DNA from: Arthrobacter psychrochitiniphilus
GTDB taxonomy: Bacteria; Actinomycetota; Actinomycetes; Actinomycetales; Micrococcaceae
Assembly (NCBI RefSeq): GCF_003185915.1
Contig: NZ_QHLZ01000002.1
Location: 124,001 to 188,000, forward strand
DNA length: 64,000 bases
Direction of reading: 5' to 3'
In this document: piece by piece, positions 45,640 through 54,341 of the stretch
Layout of the letters: every line of letters starts with the position of its first letter
Position numbering within the stretch: position 1 is the stretch's first letter
Translations under genes and position numbers: made by a program
The notes under the pieces: model-generated
Seen by the model: only the letters and a program-made list of their open reading frames with translations
Told to the model about the DNA's origin: nothing
The model's database searches: none

Positions 45640-46409
45640 AGGACGCGCTCGCCGCCACCAGCAGGCCGCTGGTGGGCATGTGGGTGTGTTCCGGCAGCGC
45701 CCTAGTGGCGGAGATTTGTGCCGGGGCCGGGCTAGACGCCGTAGTGATCGACGGCGAGCACAGCCCCAACGGGCTCGAGGGAATCCTGGCCCAGTTGCAG
45801 GCGGTGCACGGCTACCCGGTCACGGCCGTGGTGCGCCCGCCGGTCAACGACACCGTAATCATTAAGCAGTATTTGGACTTGGGTGCGCAGTCGCTGCTGA
45901 TCCCGATGGTCCACACCGTGGCCGATGCCGAGGCCGCCGTGGCTGCGGTCCACTATCCTCCGCGCGGGGTACGCGGGGTGGGCTCGGCCTTGGCCCGGTC
46001 CTCGCGCTGGAACCGCATCCCTGACTATGTTCAACGCGCCGGGGATACCGTGAGCCTCATGGTACAAATTGAATCGGCCCAGGCCGTGGAGAACGTGGCT
46101 GGGATCCTGGCTGTGGACGGGGTGGACGCCATCTTCGTGGGACCGGCCGATCTCGCCGCCTCCATGGGATTGCTGGGAGCGCAGGAACATCCCACGGTGA
46201 TGGCGGCCGTGGAGCAGTGCATTGCCGCGGCGAAGGCAGCCGGAAAGCCGGTGGGTGTGAACGCATTTGCTCCGGCCACTGCCCAGTACTACATCGACGC
46301 CGGGGTGGACTTCATCCTGGTGGGCGCCGATGTCACCCTTCTGGCCAGGGGCAGCGAGGGTCTGGCCTCAGCGTTCATTCCGAAACGCGTAGGCCGCCCC
46401 TTGCTGTGA
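45606..46409 (+). CDS. hpaI: 4-hydroxy-2-oxoheptanedioate aldolase
   Basis: Cleaves 4-hydroxy-2-oxoheptanedioate to pyruvate and succinate semialdehyde. A 267-residue HpcH/HpaI class II aldolase: VGMWVCSGSALVAEICAGAGLD, VIDGEHSPNGLEGI, QSLLIPMVHT, the metal-binding LMVQIESAQAVENV, and IFVGPADLAASMG. ATG at 45606 follows AGGGAGAG and lies inside the end of hpaH, so the two genes overlap by 34 bases in different frames, implying tight coupling. Last gene of the operon. Confidence 0.95.
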   Translation: MPLRISPDPSLKDALAATSRPLVGMWVCSGSALVAEICAGAGLDAVVIDGEHSPNGLEGILAQLQAVHGYPVTAVVRPPVNDTVIIKQYLDLGAQSLLIPMVHTVADAEAAVAAVHYPPRGVRGVGSALARSSRWNRIPDYVQRAGDTVSLMVQIESAQAVENVAGILAVDGVDAIFVGPADLAASMGLLGAQEHPTVMAAVEQCIAAAKAAGKPVGVNAFAPATAQYYIDAGVDFILVGADVTLLARGSEGLASAFIPKRVGRPLL

Positions 46410-46427
46410 GCTCATCGGGTGCACGGC

Positions 46428-47060
46428 TCATCCTTTTGCGGTCGCCTCCAGAAAACGGGCTGTGCGCCTAAAATCACGAAATAGCAAAGCAATCCCGATT
46501 ATCCCTACGCCGGAGGCCACCACCCCTATCCATACGAACATCTCGTCCCGTCCCGCCCAGTTGAGCGTTTGGGAGGCGAACATCAACGGGTAGGCCGGCA
46601 TGATGATCAGTTGTGTGGCCAAGCCCTTGAGGCGTTGAACCCCAGCAGCCCGGACCACCGGTAAGTGCTCCCGCTCCAGAGGTGCCTTCCCGGTAATCTG
46701 CGCAGTGATGTTCTTGCGTTCGCTCTCTGCCAACCGAAACAATACATCTAGGGTGTTGAGCCGAACGGAGGGTGCCACCTTCTTAGCGTTGTAGATCAAT
46801 CCGCCCACGAACGCACCCAACGTGGACAGTAGAAGCCCCACGCTCAGATAGTTCGCCCAATCGGCCGCAGTAGTTCCGAAAAGCAAGATCCCGCCACCGA
46901 TTCCGAGAACCAGCAAGGCAAGGAAACCAACAGGGAAATACCGCAAGTAGTAGCTTCTGACGGCGCGCCCCAGGCAAACGTCTTCGACGCCGTCGGCCCT
47001 CTTCATGGCCCACTGCCACCGTTCATTGGACTCGGCCAAGAGATCGTCAAGTCCGCTCAT
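46428..47060 (-). CDS. Membrane protein of unknown function
   Basis: A 210-residue protein with about four membrane helices in two pairs (YFPVGFLALLVLGIGGGILLF and WANYLSVGLLLSTLGAFVGGLIYN; then LIIMPAYPLMFASQTLNW and MFVWIGVVASGVGIIGIALLF), separated by a charged cytoplasmic loop of ~50 residues. ATG at 47060 follows AGGAACAG, better than the ATG 15 bases upstream. It is divergent from another membrane protein of similar layout. I recognise no family. Confidence 0.7.
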   Translation of the reverse strand: MSGLDDLLAESNERWQWAMKRADGVEDVCLGRAVRSYYLRYFPVGFLALLVLGIGGGILLFGTTAADWANYLSVGLLLSTLGAFVGGLIYNAKKVAPSVRLNTLDVLFRLAESERKNITAQITGKAPLEREHLPVVRAAGVQRLKGLATQLIIMPAYPLMFASQTLNWAGRDEMFVWIGVVASGVGIIGIALLFRDFRRTARFLEATAKG

Positions 47061-47208
47061 CCTGTTCCTCCCCACCAGACGCTGTTTTGCCCTGCCATAC
47101 CATCATCGTTGTGCCGTGCCAACAAAAGATAGGGCTTATGCTGACTCTGCCTTCTTGGGTTTCCTGGCTTTCATGGACAAGCTCGGCGTACCGTGCTGAC
47201 ATGTATCC

Positions 47209-47958
47209 ATGCACCCTTCGGGACGGGACAAAAAGATCAGGGCAACTGCTGGCTTGGCCATCATTGCTTTGTCGTTCTTGTCGATGGTCATGATCTACTT
47301 GTCCGGGCTCAATCTCTGGAGCGCAATTCCACTCGCGGTTATCTACGGTCTCCAGGCGCTGTTTACGCTGGGCGCCGGCGTCTATCTTTGCAGTGGTTGG
47401 CGCAAGGCAGGAGCCTTGGAACTGATTACCGGCCGGTGGCGCCTCATTGGATTGGCCGCTTTTGGTTTGGTGGGAACGGCCGCAGTCATCTTCGGATTCT
47501 CGGCGGGCCCAGATGCACTCATCACCACAGCCCTGTGGCCCAATATGGTGGCGTTGTGGATTCTTTTGAGCTTCAGACCCATGACCGCCCGCTTCCCACG
47601 CGAGGAACAGTGGACCAGCTCGCTCTCCGGCGAAGCCGCCTGGGTCTCACTGACCGAGGCGTTCCACCAGCCGGGGTTGATTGCAACAACGGCAGGCCAG
47701 GACCTCTGGCTCAAGATCAGTAAAGATTGGGCTGGCGGGACTTGGCAGCACGAGGACGCCGCCCGCTATATGAAAGTCAGGCCTGAGATCCATTTCAGGA
47801 TCGATGAAATCCGCGGCGAAACCCGTATCACCGCACACAGTGACGACAGTGCAGTGGGAGGTATGTTCGACGAGCTGAAGCTCATGGAGGAAATGAGCAA
47901 GACTGCAGTAGAACTGGCCCAGCAGGCAACCCGCGCAAACGCGGGTGAGCACAGTTAA
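47209..47958 (+). CDS. Membrane protein with C-terminal soluble domain, unknown function
   Basis: A 249-residue protein. The first ~125 residues hold four membrane helices (GLAIIALSFLSMVMIYLSG; IPLAVIYGLQALFTLGAGVYL; LIGLAAFGLVGTAAVIFGFSA; ALWPNMVALWILLSF). The rest is soluble (EAFHQPGLIATTAGQDLWLKISKDW, then EIHFRIDEIRGETRITAH). Its stop (TAA) overlaps the stop of the convergent FAD hydroxylase gene by four bases. Function unknown; pairing with the divergent membrane protein suggests a shared role. Confidence 0.7.
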   Translation: MHPSGRDKKIRATAGLAIIALSFLSMVMIYLSGLNLWSAIPLAVIYGLQALFTLGAGVYLCSGWRKAGALELITGRWRLIGLAAFGLVGTAAVIFGFSAGPDALITTALWPNMVALWILLSFRPMTARFPREEQWTSSLSGEAAWVSLTEAFHQPGLIATTAGQDLWLKISKDWAGGTWQHEDAARYMKVRPEIHFRIDEIRGETRITAHSDDSAVGGMFDELKLMEEMSKTAVELAQQATRANAGEHS

Positions 47959-49847
47959 CCGTGCGCCAGCATGATGGGGGCGAAAAATGCTGCCAGCCCT
48001 GCCGTGTCGCTCAACGGCAGCACGTTCGCCACGTACTGGTCCGGGCGGACCACTACGACGGCGCCGGAGCGGCTGATCCCGCGGGCTTCGAAAATGTCGC
48101 GTGACGGGTCCGTGGCATAGACCAGTTCGTAGTCAATGAGCCCAAAAGGGCCGGTGCGTGGCATGAACACTTCCGGAACTTGGCCCAGCTCCACACCCTC
48201 AAAGTCCTGCTGGGTAATAAGTTTTACATCAAACACGGCATCGGAGTCCCCCTCCGGTGGCGTGTACTTGAGCAGCGGCGACTCAGGATTGTGAGAGAGC
48301 CAGTGTGCCCACTCCGACAGGGCTGACTGCTCGCCAATGGCGGGTTCATCGGCGAAGGCGTAGATGCGCCACCGCCCATCGGCCCGGTGGTGGTGACCCA
48401 ACTGCACCGGGTTTGCATCCGCAACCCTAACCACTGGCGCAGACTTAAAGCGCTTGCCGAGGGGAAAACCCGTGGCCAGTTCCTGATGCGTTGCTGGTGC
48501 GGTGATCATGGAGGGCTGGTACTGGGTCATGAAGCCTGCCGGGAACTCGAAGGTGCGCACATAAAAGTCCTCCAACTCGGTGGCATCCGCCATGTCCTCG
48601 GGCCGCATGGCCATCAGCTTGGACCATTCCAAATCGAAGTCAATGAGGTTCTTGGCAATGACCTGGCGCTCGGCCGAATACGTGGCCAGCAGCGACGCCG
48701 GGCTGCGCCCGGCCAACACATGCGCAATCTTCCACGCAAGGTTGAAGCCGTCCTGCATGGAGACGTTCATGCCCTGGCCCGCCTTGGCACTGTGCGTATG
48801 GCAGGCATCCCCTGTGATGAACACGCGCGGAAGGCGAGTGCCGAGCAACTCCAGTGGGACGTCGTCGAACCTGTCAGTCAGGCGGTGCCCCACCTCGTAA
48901 ACGCTGGTCCAGGCCACGCTGCGCACATCCAGTGTGTAGGGGTGCAGGATCTTGTTGGCCTTGGCGATGATCGTTTCGATGCTGGTGCTGCGCACGGTGT
49001 GCGAACCGTCTTCTGGCACCTCACCGAGGTCAACGTACATGCGGAACAGGGAGCCGCCCTCGCGCGGAATGAGCAGGATGTTCCCGCCATCACCGGACTG
49101 GATGGCGCATTTGGCGCGAATGTCCGGGAAATCAGTGACGGCCAGAACATCCATGACACCCCATGCGTGGTTCGCGTGGATGCTGCTGTGCTTTGCCCCA
49201 ATGGATTCGCGCACGGCACTGTGCGCCCCGTCCGCACCCACCACGTACTTCGCCCGGACCACACGTTCTAATCCGGTTTGCGCACCATGGGTACCCACCA
49301 GCGTCACAGCGACAGGAAAGTCTCCATGGTCCTCGATTTTCAGGGTGCGCAACTCCCAGCCGTAGTCGGGGCGGATGCGCGCCGGGGAGTTGGCCATGAC
49401 CTCAGCAAAGTAGTCCAGCACGCGCGCCTGGTTGACAATAAGGTGCGGGAATTCGCTGATCCCCGTGGTGTCATCCGGGGCGCGGGCCGCCCGGGCAATG
49501 CGGGTGTGATCAGCCGGGTCAGGTTTCCAAAACACTGTGGCAGTAATCCGGTACGCCTCGGTGATGATGCGCTCGGCGAAGCCAAACGCCTGAAACGTCT
49601 CCACGCTGCGGGCTTGGATACCGTCCGCCTGGCCAATCTCCAGGCGCCCGCCGCGTCGCTCCACAATCCGGGTGTTGATGAACGGGAATGCACCAAGTGC
49701 GGCCGCAGTGATCATGCCGGCAGGTCCCGAGCCCACAATGAGCACGTCCATCTCATCCGGCAGTTCCGCCGGACGGCCAATACCCGTCCCTTCCGCGGCC
49801 TTGACGCGTGGGTCCCCGGACACGTAACCGTGCTGGTGGAATTGCAT
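47955..49847 (-). CDS. FAD-dependent aromatic hydroxylase (3-hydroxybenzoate 4-monooxygenase / phenol hydroxylase type)
   Basis: A 630-residue flavin hydroxylase. The FAD motif VLIVGSGPAGMITAAALG is at about residues 35-52, then DGIQARSVETFQAFG, YVVGADGAHSAVRESIG and FITGDACHTHSAKAGQGMNVSMQDGFNLAWKIA. The last ~180 residues form the thioredoxin-like C-terminal domain of the phenol hydroxylase group. The MQFHQHGYVSGDP start is like 3-hydroxybenzoate 4-monooxygenases, which make protocatechuate. The true substrate is uncertain. AGGGAGGAAG precedes the ATG. It lies downstream of the SDR/acyl-CoA dehydrogenase/phosphotransferase genes on the same strand, with a 131-base gap. Confidence 0.87.
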   Translation of the reverse strand: MQFHQHGYVSGDPRVKAAEGTGIGRPAELPDEMDVLIVGSGPAGMITAAALGAFPFINTRIVERRGGRLEIGQADGIQARSVETFQAFGFAERIITEAYRITATVFWKPDPADHTRIARAARAPDDTTGISEFPHLIVNQARVLDYFAEVMANSPARIRPDYGWELRTLKIEDHGDFPVAVTLVGTHGAQTGLERVVRAKYVVGADGAHSAVRESIGAKHSSIHANHAWGVMDVLAVTDFPDIRAKCAIQSGDGGNILLIPREGGSLFRMYVDLGEVPEDGSHTVRSTSIETIIAKANKILHPYTLDVRSVAWTSVYEVGHRLTDRFDDVPLELLGTRLPRVFITGDACHTHSAKAGQGMNVSMQDGFNLAWKIAHVLAGRSPASLLATYSAERQVIAKNLIDFDLEWSKLMAMRPEDMADATELEDFYVRTFEFPAGFMTQYQPSMITAPATHQELATGFPLGKRFKSAPVVRVADANPVQLGHHHRADGRWRIYAFADEPAIGEQSALSEWAHWLSHNPESPLLKYTPPEGDSDAVFDVKLITQQDFEGVELGQVPEVFMPRTGPFGLIDYELVYATDPSRDIFEARGISRSGAVVVVRPDQYVANVLPLSDTAGLAAFFAPIMLAHG

Positions 49848-49978
49848 GTACTTCCTCCCTGCCTGTGTGGCGCCCGCACCTTCATCATGTGCCCCTGGGG
49901 CAGTCCAATCAAGGGGCTTTGGCGCACCCGTGGCGGCAGTCCGGTATGGAGCAGATCCTCAGCCGCGGCAAAGCAGCG

Positions 49979-51058
49979 TTACGGCAGCCGGGCGGCGTGG
50001 GCGGCCGCGGCCGCCAACAGCTCCGGCACTCCCGCCTCGAGCGCGGCGCCGAACCTCTCACCATCTGCCCGTTCCCCGTTCTTCCATCGCGTGTAAATGG
50101 CCTCACTGAAAATGGCTGCCTTCCACAGCGCCAGCGCCTCATACCAGGGCAATGCGGAAAGGTCCAGATTAAAATGCGCGTTGTACCGTGCCGCCATGCC
50201 CGCACGGTCCAGGTATCCCGGCAGAGCCGTCACGGGCGAAAGTTCCAGCAAGGTGGCAGTGGAGCCTGCCTGCGAGTACGTGGCACTGAGGTACCCCAGA
50301 TCAGCCAATGGATCACCCACGGTGGCCATTTCCCAGTCCAGCACCGCTTTCACCTGGGCGGGACCCTGCCTGGCAAACATCAGATTTCCCAGCCGGTAGT
50401 CCCCGTGGATCACGGCATGGCGCTGGGTCTCTGGACGGTTCCCCTCCAACCACCGGGCCAGCTGCGCCACTTCGGGAAGTTCACGTGTTGCCACTAAGTC
50501 CCACAACCCCGCAAACCGCGCCACCTGACGTTTCAGGTAGCCCTCGGGGCGCCCAATCTCTGCCCGCGGACCACTAGTAGCGTCCACGGAATGCAGCTTT
50601 ACCAGCATGTCTGCTGCCGCTTCGCTCGTAGCCCGGCGCTGCGCCAGCGTATCCAGGTGCGCCGGCACGGCGTCTGTGACCACCTCCCCGTCAACGAATT
50701 TCATGATGTAGAACGGCACTCCCAGCACGTTGGCATCGGCACATGTAGCCAGAATTTTCGGCACCGGAATGCCCAGCGGCGCTAGCAGCGATTGGATGCG
50801 TGCCTCCCGGACCATGTCATGGGTAGAGGGCGGCAAGGGTGGGCGAGGTCCCCGGCGAAGCACCACGTGCGCCCCGCGCCGTTTAATCCTGAACGTCACG
50901 TTGGATTGCCCCTCGCCAATACGGCGGGCGTGGACTGGCCCTGTCCCGAGGTGGCAGGCATCAAGGAATTCCGCCACCCGGTCAAGGATCAGCAGTGGCG
51001 GTGACTGCGCCCTTGCCGCATCTTCAATGGTTTGCACAATGTCCATCGGGACCCCCAT
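49979..51058 (-). CDS. APH-like phosphotransferase (ACAD10/11-associated type)
   Basis: A 359-residue aminoglycoside-phosphotransferase-fold protein. The active-site loop is HGDYRLGNLMF and the metal-binding segment is AVLDWEMATVGDPLADLGY; the nucleotide lysine region FRIKRRGAHVVLRRGPRPP is also recognisable. Such proteins pair with acyl-CoA dehydrogenases of the ACAD10/11 type, where the kinase phosphorylates 4-hydroxyacyl-CoA. Here it directly follows an acyl-CoA dehydrogenase with a TAATG stop-start overlap, supporting the same role. Confidence 0.87.
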   Translation of the reverse strand: MGVPMDIVQTIEDAARAQSPPLLILDRVAEFLDACHLGTGPVHARRIGEGQSNVTFRIKRRGAHVVLRRGPRPPLPPSTHDMVREARIQSLLAPLGIPVPKILATCADANVLGVPFYIMKFVDGEVVTDAVPAHLDTLAQRRATSEAAADMLVKLHSVDATSGPRAEIGRPEGYLKRQVARFAGLWDLVATRELPEVAQLARWLEGNRPETQRHAVIHGDYRLGNLMFARQGPAQVKAVLDWEMATVGDPLADLGYLSATYSQAGSTATLLELSPVTALPGYLDRAGMAARYNAHFNLDLSALPWYEALALWKAAIFSEAIYTRWKNGERADGERFGAALEAGVPELLAAAAAHAARLP

Positions 51059-52320
51059 TAGCGTTCTCCCTCGTGGCTGACAGCCGTGCCCTGGAACGGT
51101 TCTCCGCCGGCAACGGCACGGCGCCGCTCAGCGGCAGCACGGCGTGCAATGGCCCATTTATGAGTTTCCGTGGAGCCGTCATAGATCCGGAACGGGCGGA
51201 CTTCATTGAGGTACTGCATCAGTGGCAACCCGTCAGAGACGCCGTCTCCGCCGCACAACTGCACCGCCCTGTCCATGACCCGGTACACCGCCTCGGAGCA
51301 GTGCATTTTGGCCACTGAGGAGAGTGCCGAACCCGCCTTCGCATCTACGGCAAGCAGGCGCGCACACTTGGCGATGATGGCGTCAGAGGTCTCAATGTCC
51401 ATCACGGACTGCGCAATCATGTCCTGCGCAATGCCCAGCTGGGCAAGGTGCGCACCGAATATCTCTCTGGTATTGGCGCGGTCAAGCATGATGTCCATGG
51501 CCCGCCGGGCCAAGCCCAGCCAACGCATGCAGTGGGTCAGCCGGGCAGGGCCCAACCGCACCTGGGCGTATTGGAAGCCAAGGCCCGCTTCCCCGAGGAC
51601 ACCGGAGTCCGGGACTAGAACGTCCTCAAAGTGGAGATGGGAATGCCCGCCAGGGAGGTAGGTGTCCATGGTGTGGATGGGGGCGCCAAGCCGTACGCCG
51701 GGAGTGTCCATGGGCACCAGGAACATTGAGGCACCTGTGCTGGCCCCGTGCGCACCGTCAGCTGCGTCTGCGTCCGTGCGCGCCATGACAATGGCGAACC
51801 CGGCGAGCGTAGCACCACTGGTGAAGCGCTTGTGCCCGTTGATCCGCCAGCCGTTGCCGTCCCGCACAGCCGTGGTGGCTAGTGCTGCGGGATCGGACCC
51901 GGCGCCGGGGTGTGGCTCCGTCATGGCAAAGCAGGAGCTGATGTCTCCGGCGGCCAGCGGGGCTAGGAAACGCCGTTTCTGCTCCGCTGTGCCGATCAGG
52001 TTCAACATGTGCATATTGCCCTCATCCGGTGCCATGGCGTTAAGCACCGCCGGACCGATAGGTGAGTAGCCGGCTTCCTGAAACACCGGTGACCAGTGCT
52101 CCACGGCCAGTCCCTGCCCACCGAATTCCACCGGTACGTGCGGGGCGAACACCCGGGCCGCCCGGGCAGCAGCCGCTAAGTCACGGCGCACCGAAACGTT
52201 TAGTGCCTGCCCCGGCCGGGGTTCGGCAGGGATCACCGTTTCACGGATGAATTGACGCGTGCGTGCCCGGAGATTTTCCACGGCCTCCGGGTATTGCCCC
52301 TCTGGTGGTGTACTGTTCAT
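51058..52320 (-). CDS. Acyl-CoA dehydrogenase (ACAD11-like)
   Basis: FAD-dependent acyl-CoA dehydrogenase, 420 residues, with CFAMTEPHPGAGSDPAAL, NGHKRFTSGA, the family core RLGPARLTHCMRWLGLARRAMDIML, and AVQLCGGDGVSDGLPLMQYLNEVRPFRIYDGSTETHKWAIARRAA. The catalytic-base region differs from the glutaryl type at 15 kb. Flanked by an SDR and an APH-like kinase, it fits the ACAD10/11 route for 4-hydroxyacids. The stop shares one base with the next start. Confidence 0.9.
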   Translation of the reverse strand: MNSTPPEGQYPEAVENLRARTRQFIRETVIPAEPRPGQALNVSVRRDLAAAARAARVFAPHVPVEFGGQGLAVEHWSPVFQEAGYSPIGPAVLNAMAPDEGNMHMLNLIGTAEQKRRFLAPLAAGDISSCFAMTEPHPGAGSDPAALATTAVRDGNGWRINGHKRFTSGATLAGFAIVMARTDADAADGAHGASTGASMFLVPMDTPGVRLGAPIHTMDTYLPGGHSHLHFEDVLVPDSGVLGEAGLGFQYAQVRLGPARLTHCMRWLGLARRAMDIMLDRANTREIFGAHLAQLGIAQDMIAQSVMDIETSDAIIAKCARLLAVDAKAGSALSSVAKMHCSEAVYRVMDRAVQLCGGDGVSDGLPLMQYLNEVRPFRIYDGSTETHKWAIARRAAAERRRAVAGGEPFQGTAVSHEGER

Positions 52321-52322
52321 GA

Positions 52323-53117
52323 TCAGCCCAACCCTCCCGCATTGCCCAAACCGCCATCAAGAATCAGGACCTGTCCCGTCACCCAGCTTGCGTCGCAGGA
52401 GGCGAGAAAGGCCACGGCGGAGGCAACGTCGCTAGGCTCGCCCAACCGGCCCAGCGGGTAGGAGGCCGCCACTGCCGCTTCACGCCCCTCATAGAGCGCA
52501 CCCGCAAAACGGGTTTTTACCACGGCCGGCGCCACGGCATTAACCCGGATTTCCGGTGCCAGTTCCATGGATAGTGTGCGGGTCAGGTGTGAAACGGCGG
52601 CCTTGCTCACCCCATACAGGCCCAGGCCGGGGGCGGGAACGTTGGCGCTGATGGAGGACACGTTCACCACGGTCCCGCGCCGCACCTTGAACTTGAGCCC
52701 GGGATGCGCCAGCACGGCCTGCGTCCAGGCGAGGGTGCCCCACACGTTAACCTCAAAAATTTTGCGCCCCGCGTCCAGCTCCGCGGTTTCCAGAGGCCCG
52801 TAGACGGGGTTGATGCCGGCGTTGTTGACCAGCACATCCAGCCCGCCAAAGTGATGTTCGGCTGTGTCCAGCACCTCTGCGCGGTGCTCCGGGTCATCGG
52901 CGTGCCCGGCCACGGCGAGGGCGTTCGCACCGAGGCTGGCAACTGCCTCATCCAACGCATCCTGACGCCTGGCCGTGATGAGGACGCGGGCCCCCTCCTC
53001 CACCAGCCTCCGGGCAATGGCCAGCCCTATCCCCCGGCTGGCGCCGGTGACGATGACATTCTTGCCAAGAAATCGCTGGGCCGGGTTCGGGGTTGAGTGC
53101 GTGCCATCTAATGCCAT
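52323..53117 (-). CDS. SDR-family oxidoreductase
   Basis: A 264-residue classical short-chain dehydrogenase: VTGASRGIG at residues 23-31, NNAG at 98-101, Ser154, Tyr168 and Lys172 in LYGVSKAA, and the C-terminal VTGQVLILDGGLGNAG. ATG at 53117 is chosen because AGAGGA lies four bases upstream; ATG at 53141 is an alternative. The RxxRR-like ITARRQDALDE after the second strand suggests NADPH. First gene of the SDR/acyl-CoA dehydrogenase/phosphotransferase operon. Confidence 0.9.
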   Translation of the reverse strand: MALDGTHSTPNPAQRFLGKNVIVTGASRGIGLAIARRLVEEGARVLITARRQDALDEAVASLGANALAVAGHADDPEHRAEVLDTAEHHFGGLDVLVNNAGINPVYGPLETAELDAGRKIFEVNVWGTLAWTQAVLAHPGLKFKVRRGTVVNVSSISANVPAPGLGLYGVSKAAVSHLTRTLSMELAPEIRVNAVAPAVVKTRFAGALYEGREAAVAASYPLGRLGEPSDVASAVAFLASCDASWVTGQVLILDGGLGNAGGLG

Positions 53118-53291
53118 GGGATCCTCTTTTTCCGTTGCCATCGCGCCTACTCGGCGGTAGCTATTGCCAGCATGCTGTGGAATGCGGCAACGGTCAAGGG
53201 AAAGCTGGAAACCGCTATTGTGCGGCGGCCCGGGTTTCTGCACCTTCACCCCACGGCTGCCCCACTCTCTCGTTGAGCAGCCTTCAGTTGC

Positions 53292-53810
53292 TCAGCCCTT
53301 CTCGCGGAGGGCCTTGCCATGCGCGGCTGCAGCAACTTCCGAAACGTGCACCTGCTCGGGTGTGCGCCCGTCACGGTTCAGCGGCGGGCAAAGCTCGGCG
53401 CGCATTGCTTCCTCAAGATCGGCAAGGGGTGCAGCGTCCGGGAGTACGCAAAACTGCACGCTCAGGTTTTGCGTCATCCAGACGCTCAACACTTCTTCAT
53501 CTACATCGGTCAGGCGCGGGTGTGCGGAGCGTCCATGCCACTGGGCCTGAAGTCCCAGCAATGCCGCCAGGGAACGGCGGAAAGTGGATTTTGACGTTTG
53601 AATATCGTGGTGTTTTGCCCTGCCCTTGAGGTTCGTGGCCTTGCCCACGTAGAGCAGGTCACCGCGTTTGAGCGGGGTCAGCTCCGCCGGCCAATTCATG
53701 TCCTTGGGCAGGCCTCCGCTCAGGTAGTACTTATAAAGGCCGGGGGCAAAAGGCATCGCCTGCCATGCGCTTTTTGCGGGGGCGGTTGCAGTCCATTTGA
53801 GTTCGCTCAT
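53292..53810 (-). CDS. GIY-YIG-like protein
   Basis: A 172-residue protein whose first half fits the GIY-YIG endonuclease fold: PFAPGLYKYYLSGG in place of GIY, then LKRGDLLYVGKATNLKGRAKHH in place of YIG with the conserved Gly and Arg, and a later Glu in LADLEEAMRAELCPPLN. This layout resembles small stand-alone GIY-YIG proteins and the N-terminal domain of UvrC. A role in DNA processing or base analogue tolerance is possible. It has no clear operon partner except the small ORF upstream. Confidence 0.72.
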   Translation of the reverse strand: MSELKWTATAPAKSAWQAMPFAPGLYKYYLSGGLPKDMNWPAELTPLKRGDLLYVGKATNLKGRAKHHDIQTSKSTFRRSLAALLGLQAQWHGRSAHPRLTDVDEEVLSVWMTQNLSVQFCVLPDAAPLADLEEAMRAELCPPLNRDGRTPEQVHVSEVAAAAHGKALREKG

Positions 53811-53819
53811 CCGTTGACT

Positions 53820-54062
53820 TTACGGCATGGAGCCTGTGGCGTCCTGCCGTAGAGCCATGGCAGAGCGCCAAGAAACCCGCTCGGCAATAGGGGCTGTCAC
53901 CTTCGTCTCCTCCAATACCAAGAGCCCCGGCTGGGCGCGCAACCACGCGGCATTCAAGCCCGTGACGTCTTCGGACTCGAAGAGGTCTTCAAACTCCACA
54001 TCCAACCGCTCCATGGCGCCAAGCCCTTCGCGGACGTAGGCATCAAGGTCTTCGCGGCGCAT
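53820..54062 (-). CDS. Small hypothetical protein
   Basis: An 80-residue acidic soluble protein (MRREDLDAYVREGLGAMERLDVEFEDLFESEDVTGLNAAWLRAQPGL begins it, read as a series of helices). A TTG nine bases upstream is an alternative start. No ribosome site is convincing at either. The ORF ends nine bases before the GIY-YIG gene, which suggests co-transcription. No family recognised. Confidence 0.45.
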   Translation of the reverse strand: MRREDLDAYVREGLGAMERLDVEFEDLFESEDVTGLNAAWLRAQPGLLVLEETKVTAPIAERVSWRSAMALRQDATGSMP

Positions 54063-54103
54063 TCGTGACAATGTCCGCTGGAGTCAACAGTGCCCGGAAC
54101 ATG

Positions 54104-54199
54104 TCATTGACAACACAAAACGTTGTCTGCGATCACGTCTTCATTGTTCCCGGCGGCACCTGCGGCACTCAGCACAACGGGGATGTGGCGTGTAGTCAT
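54104..54199 (-). CDS. Possible 31-residue small protein
   Basis: A short ORF reading MTTRHIPVVLSAAGAAGNNEDVIADN and five further residues, ending VLCCQ. It has AAGGAA seven bases upstream of the ATG, a better ribosome site than the next gene has. It could be a real small protein, a leader peptide or the remnant of a longer gene. Confidence 0.3.
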   Translation of the reverse strand: MTTRHIPVVLSAAGAAGNNEDVIADNVLCCQ

Positions 54200-54341
54200 G
54201 GACGTTCCTTAGCTCTTCGGATGCGGTTGGCCCTTCCACGCTAAGTTGCAGGAGTTGACTTCACCCCTGTGCTCGCGTGAACGCTAGGGAAAAACCGGGG
54301 AACGTTTCACGCCATGACCCGGCCATGACCTGCGGCCTCTT

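Noticed and set aside
48387..49271. 294-codon plus-strand frame antisense to the FAD hydroxylase
   Set aside because: Shadow of a well-supported gene; composition is mirrored from its codon bias.
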